DNA from: Candidatus Poseidoniaceae archaeon
Lineage (GTDB): Archaea; Thermoplasmatota; Poseidoniia; Poseidoniales; Poseidoniaceae
Direction: 5' to 3'
Assembly (NCBI GenBank): GCA_022425185.1
Contig: JAKMFY010000217.1
Coordinates: forward strand, 1 to 5,296
Length of the DNA: 5,296 nucleotides
The notes beneath the pieces were generated by a model that saw only the letters and a program-made list of their open reading frames with translations, was not told the origin of the DNA and made no database searches. Positions 3,707 through 5,296 of this stretch are shown here, piece after piece; position 1 is the stretch's first letter, and every line of letters begins with the position of its first letter. The translations under genes were made by a program, and so were the position numbers.

Positions 3707-4738
3707 TCACTCGGAAGTGATTTTGTATAACTTTCCATTCGAGCCAAATACTGCGAAATACAAATCTCCATTTGGATGAAATGCAATAGGAAGTGGCGTC
3801 CCTACATCACTCGCAAAAACGCTTGTTGTGGTCTTGACCTCTCCAGTTGAGGCATCGAGATCTATCTGAACAATTTCGTGACCTTGAGGTAAAATAGTGT
3901 TCCATGAACCGTATACAGTGGCGTAAATTGTTGTATTTTCTCCTGGTAAAGAAGAGGAGTCAGGTCGTACTGCTACGCCATTCATCGAGGTATGTGGTGT
4001 CCAGCGGGCGATTGGAGCAATGCTTCCTTCTGGAATCGGGTTAGAAGGGGAATCGTCTGGCCAGCCATAGAATCCATCAGCTTCAAGCAAGTTGAGTTCT
4101 TCATCTGGATGATCACCTTCCCAATCTCTTCCATTATCTGTAAATACGTAGCCAATTGTTGGAACCCAAACGCCATCGAACGAGTTGCGAACACCGCTTG
4201 CAAGTATTCCGTGTTCACCTGTGGACCCATTTACCCACAATAACGCCCCATTTCTGGGGTCGTCTTCCACGCATACGTTGCATGTCGAACCGCTATGCCA
4301 AATTAGCGTCCCATTTGGTAGAATATTCACTGCATTTGTTTGGTGATTACCTGTTGGGATTCCTGAGATGAGTGTCGTTTCGTCGGTTATGTTTTCAAGT
4401 CCGGTATGGTCAAAACGTACCAGTTCACCAGCTTCACTAACGAAAATATGGCCTGCTGTTATGGCTATGTCATGGGGCTTATTCAATCCTGAAAGTAGAG
4501 TTGTTCGATTCATTTCTGCATCAAGCAGCAATATTCTGCCTTCATCTCGGTCGCATACAATGAGAGTATCTTCGTCATACCATTCGAGACAGGTTGGACC
4601 GCCAAGGTTTGTTGTTACAACTTCTATTGAGAATCCATCAGGAACTGCAGGTTCCATAAATGATGTATAGGGATAAATTTGTCTTGCAATGAGCAAAGTT
4701 AGAATCATCAAAATGAACGGGAAAATGTTTCGATACAT
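3707..4738 (-). CDS. PQQ sugar-dehydrogenase-like beta-propeller protein
   Basis: A 343-residue protein of the glucose/sorbosone dehydrogenase (PQQ GDH-like) beta-propeller family, likely exported and perhaps anchored. Residues 1-24 are a hydrophobic signal or anchor segment (FPFILMILTLLIA) with no lipobox Cys. The rest is propeller blades. Family signatures are GNHQTNAV at 130-137, whose H132 fits the catalytic histidine of PQQ dehydrogenases, and GVRNSFDG at 182-189 with R184-N185. TDNGRDWEGDHPDEELN at 200-216, YGWP at 224-227 and YGSWN at 276-280 complete the set, and the terminal blade has HPNGDLYFAVFG at 321-332. The family oxidises sugars or aldoses with pyrroloquinoline quinone and calcium, but many members have no proven substrate. 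A CNVC pair (153-156) may form a disulfide. The start has a strong Shine-Dalgarno, GAGGTGA at 4743-4749, that contains the stop of the upstream gene. The 9-base gap shows an operon with the HmuY-like gene. About ten N-x-S/T sequons suggest surface N-glycosylation. Confidence 0.88.
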   Translation of the reverse strand: MYRNIFPFILMILTLLIARQIYPYTSFMEPAVPDGFSIEVVTTNLGGPTCLEWYDEDTLIVCDRDEGRILLLDAEMNRTTLLSGLNKPHDIAITAGHIFVSEAGELVRFDHTGLENITDETTLISGIPTGNHQTNAVNILPNGTLIWHSGSTCNVCVEDDPRNGALLWVNGSTGEHGILASGVRNSFDGVWVPTIGYVFTDNGRDWEGDHPDEELNLLEADGFYGWPDDSPSNPIPEGSIAPIARWTPHTSMNGVAVRPDSSSLPGENTTIYATVYGSWNTILPQGHEIVQIDLDASTGEVKTTTSVFASDVGTPLPIAFHPNGDLYFAVFGSNGKLYKITSE

Positions 4739-4751
4739 CGATTCACCTCAC
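4739..4751 (-). promoter_or_regulatory. Shine-Dalgarno overlapping upstream stop codon
   Basis: The minus strand reads GTGAGGTGAATCG just before the ATG at 4738. The TGA stop of the upstream gene (4748-4750) is the first part of TGAGGTGA, so termination of the first gene happens on the ribosome-binding site of the second. This points to coupled translation. Confidence 0.75.
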
Positions 4752-5296
4752 GTTATAATTTCGATATTTTCAACTTTTACTCCAGTTGTTTCGAACAAGA
4801 TAGTAACTTCAACCGAACATGTGCTGGAGCAAATGTTTACGCCATTTTCAATCAAAGTAATTGATTCGGTTGCGTTCCAATGAGAAAATGTGTCATCAGA
4901 GGATTGGATTAAACAGGGCGAAGGAACAACCAGATTTGGATCGTTCAACGCTGGGTATTGTGTTTTGTTAAGTGCTGATATGAGCATTGTCGGGAATCTG
5001 CTTTCATCATCTTCGTTGTAATATGAAAGAAATTGTAGTTTGAAGATTATATCATCCTGGACCAGCAAATATGTACCTTGATTTGGATTCACTCGGTGAA
5101 CTGCTAAATCATATGTGTACCACTCGAGCCGTTCATTGGTTTCATTTGACCACGCGGAAATGTTAATCGAAGTTATTTGATCGATATTCTTGTCCTCAAT
5201 AAAGGCCCACTGGATGCCCTCTGAGAAGAAAATGTCCGTCTTTGAAAATTTCATGGTGTGTTCTGATTCATTTGATTCCTGCTGGTTTGGTAGGTC
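4748..5296 (-). CDS. HmuY-like exported protein, 5' end cut
   Basis: The frame stays open to the window edge, so the real start is outside; an internal ATG at 5254 has no Shine-Dalgarno and is not preferred. The visible 182 residues contain, counted from that Met, IQWAFIEDKN, a WYTYDLAVHRV segment near 40-51, and GTYLLVQDD followed by FKLQFLSYYNEDDE near 58-79. This order, with a W-Y-DLA strand and then YL-x-x-DD-x-x-KLQFLSYY, resembles the HmuY family, exported heme-binding lipoproteins of the Bacteroidetes type. A second part has PSPCLIQSS and CSSTC, which could form disulfides, and ends in strand-like VEVTILFETT. The N-terminal signal is outside the window. Heme binding is not shown by any residue I can assign. 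It is translated just ahead of the PQQ-dehydrogenase-like gene, so the two probably act together at the cell surface. Confidence 0.7.
   Translation of the reverse strand, partial: DLPNQQESNESEHTMKFSKTDIFFSEGIQWAFIEDKNIDQITSINISAWSNETNERLEWYTYDLAVHRVNPNQGTYLLVQDDIIFKLQFLSYYNEDDESRFPTMLISALNKTQYPALNDPNLVVPSPCLIQSSDDTFSHWNATESITLIENGVNICSSTCSVEVTILFETTGVKVENIEIIT

Noticed and set aside
5252..5254. ATG as the start of the HmuY-like gene.
   Set aside because: The frame is open to the window edge without a stop, there is no Shine-Dalgarno, and no signal peptide follows, which an exported protein would need.

Overview
The window most resembles a planktonic marine archaeon of the Marine Group II / Poseidoniales kind. 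This is inference. It rests on TATA-like boxes about 25 bases before expected transcript starts, archaeal-style Shine-Dalgarno sequences (GAGGTGA, AAGGAG, GAGG), a secreted thrombospondin-type-3 repeat protein, and a mix of short operons and convergent genes. No rRNA or taxonomic marker is present, so the assignment is open. Most genes are on the minus strand; a tRNA and an aminotransferase run on the plus strand in the middle.

Layout. 1-110: hexanucleotide repeats with a long inverted repeat that contains the end of the first gene. 76-615 (minus): small secreted Ca-binding-type TSP3 repeat protein with a Gln-Gly tail. 616-942: an interval with no firmly supported gene, unusually rich in perfect inverted repeats. 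It has two matched 7-bp hairpins at its ends, a four-way-junction-like fold in the middle, and a TATA-like box just ahead on the minus strand; a 69-codon ORF also lies in it. 943-1617 (minus): unrecognised 224-residue protein with its own promoter. 1758-2279 (minus): GNAT acetyltransferase. 2359-2432 (plus): tRNA-Cys(GCA) with encoded CCA. 2537-3676 (plus): class I PLP aminotransferase of the aspartate type, with a TTG start. 3677-3706: 30-base convergent gap with a small inverted repeat. 3707-4738 and 4748-5296 (minus): a two-gene operon of a membrane-anchored or secreted PQQ sugar-dehydrogenase-like beta-propeller and an upstream HmuY-like extracellular protein that is cut by the window edge.

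How they fit. The right-hand operon looks like a cell-surface or exported pair: both products carry many N-x-S/T sequons and paired cysteines, and the stop of the first gene is part of the Shine-Dalgarno of the second. The TSP3 protein is a separate exported product, and the structured 616-942 interval could be its long mRNA leader or an independent small RNA. The aminotransferase and tRNA-Cys are housekeeping. No defence system, CRISPR array, transposase or phage gene was seen. The most notable signals are the structured interval at about 651-894 and the stop codon formed by a single-base change inside the CAAGGA repeat at 76-78.
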